A stretch of DNA of 6,973 nt from an uncultured bacterium. GTDB taxonomy: Bacteria; Pseudomonadota; Alphaproteobacteria; Rhodospirillales; Rhodospirillaceae. The notes beneath the pieces were generated by a model. It saw only the letters and a list, made by a program, of their open reading frames with translations, was not told the DNA's origin and searched no databases. Positions within the stretch are counted from its first letter, which is position 1; each line of letters starts with the position of its first letter. A program made the position numbers and the translations under genes. Of this stretch, positions 6,527 to 6,973 are shown one piece after another. The stretch is taken from assembly GCA_903896775.1 (NCBI GenBank), contig CAITZE010000449.1, forward strand, positions 1 to 6,973, read 5' to 3'.

Positions 6527-6973
6527 TTAAGCCACAGCTGCGCGGACGGCGGCGATGATGCGGTCTTGCGCTTCGGTGATGAGGTAAGGGTGCATCGGCA
6601 AGCTGATGACTTCCTGCGACAAGCGTTCCGTGACCGGCAATCCGCCTGTGGCAACCGGAAAACCGCGATAGGGCGGCTGCGTGTGGATCGGCTTGAGATA
6701 GTGAATGGCGGTCGGAATACGCTGTGCCTGCAATGTCGCGGCGATCCGGTCGCGGCGTGACGAGATGATAGTGTATTGCGCCCAGACCGATGTGCAGTCG
6801 GGCCGAAGATAAGGCGTGGTCACAACGTCGTTAAGGCCATCGGCATAGCGCTTGGCCACCGTGTTACGCGCAGCACATTCAGAGTCGAAGATCGCGAGTT
6901 TTTCCAGAAGCACGGCGGCCTGGATGGAATCGAAGCGGCCGGTCAATCCGATGCGGGCATTTTCGTTACGCCC
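6527..6973 (-). CDS. DegT/DnrJ/EryC1 family PLP sugar aminotransferase, C-terminal part (cut by window edge)
   Basis: These enzymes transfer an amino group, usually from glutamate, to a keto sugar nucleotide using pyridoxal phosphate. The window holds 148 codons up to the TAA at 6529-6527. The frame is open to the right edge, beginning GRNENARIG, so the start, the PLP-binding lysine and the large-domain motifs lie outside. The visible part has LTGRFDSIQAAVLLEKL, the N-x-R-(L/F)-D-(T/S)-IQAA helix typical of UDP-sugar 3-aminotransferases such as WbpE and GnnB. It also has SVWAQYTI, RDRIAATLQAQRIPT and HYLKPIHTQPPYR, the usual substrate-side C-terminal motifs, and a final helix. It precedes the GnnA-like dehydrogenase by 36 bases on the same strand; the pair could make UDP-GlcNAc3N or another 3-amino sugar. 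The family is clear, the exact sugar an inference. Confidence 0.9.
   Translation of the reverse strand, partial: GRNENARIGLTGRFDSIQAAVLLEKLAIFDSECAARNTVAKRYADGLNDVVTTPYLRPDCTSVWAQYTIISSRRDRIAATLQAQRIPTAIHYLKPIHTQPPYRGFPVATGGLPVTERLSQEVISLPMHPYLITEAQDRIIAAVRAAVA

Noticed and set aside
6290..6760. 156-aa plus-strand frame across the dehydrogenase/aminotransferase junction
   Set aside because: It is antisense to two recognised genes, with Arg/Asp/Gly-rich composition and no motif.

Overview
The window looks like chromosomal DNA of a Gram-negative proteobacterium. Protein style and moderately high GC suggest an alphaproteobacterium, but that placement is an inference; no rRNA or other strong marker is present. 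All six protein-coding regions are recognisable. Four concern nucleotide-sugar or cell-surface glycan chemistry, one is a core purine enzyme and one is a membrane transporter. I see no mobile element, CRISPR array, tRNA or phage gene.

Left part (1-2593): two nucleotide-sugar dehydratase genes are transcribed away from each other. On the minus strand, cut by the left edge, is the N-terminal third or so of GDP-mannose 4,6-dehydratase (gmd). On the plus strand is a full-length membrane-anchored CapD/WbpM/PglF-type nucleotide-sugar 4,6-dehydratase that appears to start at TTG 677. The 260-base gap between them must hold both control regions. It contains an AT-rich patch with an inverted repeat and a plausible gmd promoter.

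Middle (2594-4331): purH, encoding the last two steps of IMP synthesis, follows a 163-base leader. This leader is the best regulatory find in the window. It holds a hairpin that may terminate the upstream gene, a good promoter candidate, and a ZTP (pfl-motif) riboswitch aptamer that begins about where transcription should start. Bases of the aptamer's closing helix and linker are complementary to the purH Shine-Dalgarno sequence and the bases up to the AUG. This suggests a translational ON switch: ZTP/ZMP accumulates when 10-formyl-tetrahydrofolate is short, holds the aptamer folded and frees the ribosome binding site of the enzyme that consumes ZMP.

Right part (4335-6973): a minus-strand operon runs in from the right edge. 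In transcription order it contains a DegT-family PLP sugar aminotransferase (C-terminal part only), a Gfo/Idh/MocA dehydrogenase resembling UDP-GlcNAc 3-dehydrogenase (GnnA type), and an Atg22/UMF1-like major facilitator transporter whose start codon overlaps the dehydrogenase stop (ATGA). Dehydrogenase plus aminotransferase is the set needed to make a 3-amino sugar nucleotide such as UDP-GlcNAc3N, used in lipid A of many alphaproteobacteria or in O-chains. The operon converges on purH with only three bases between the stop codons.

No undescribed system is evident. The items most worth checking are the purH switch architecture and the unexplained transporter in the amino-sugar operon.
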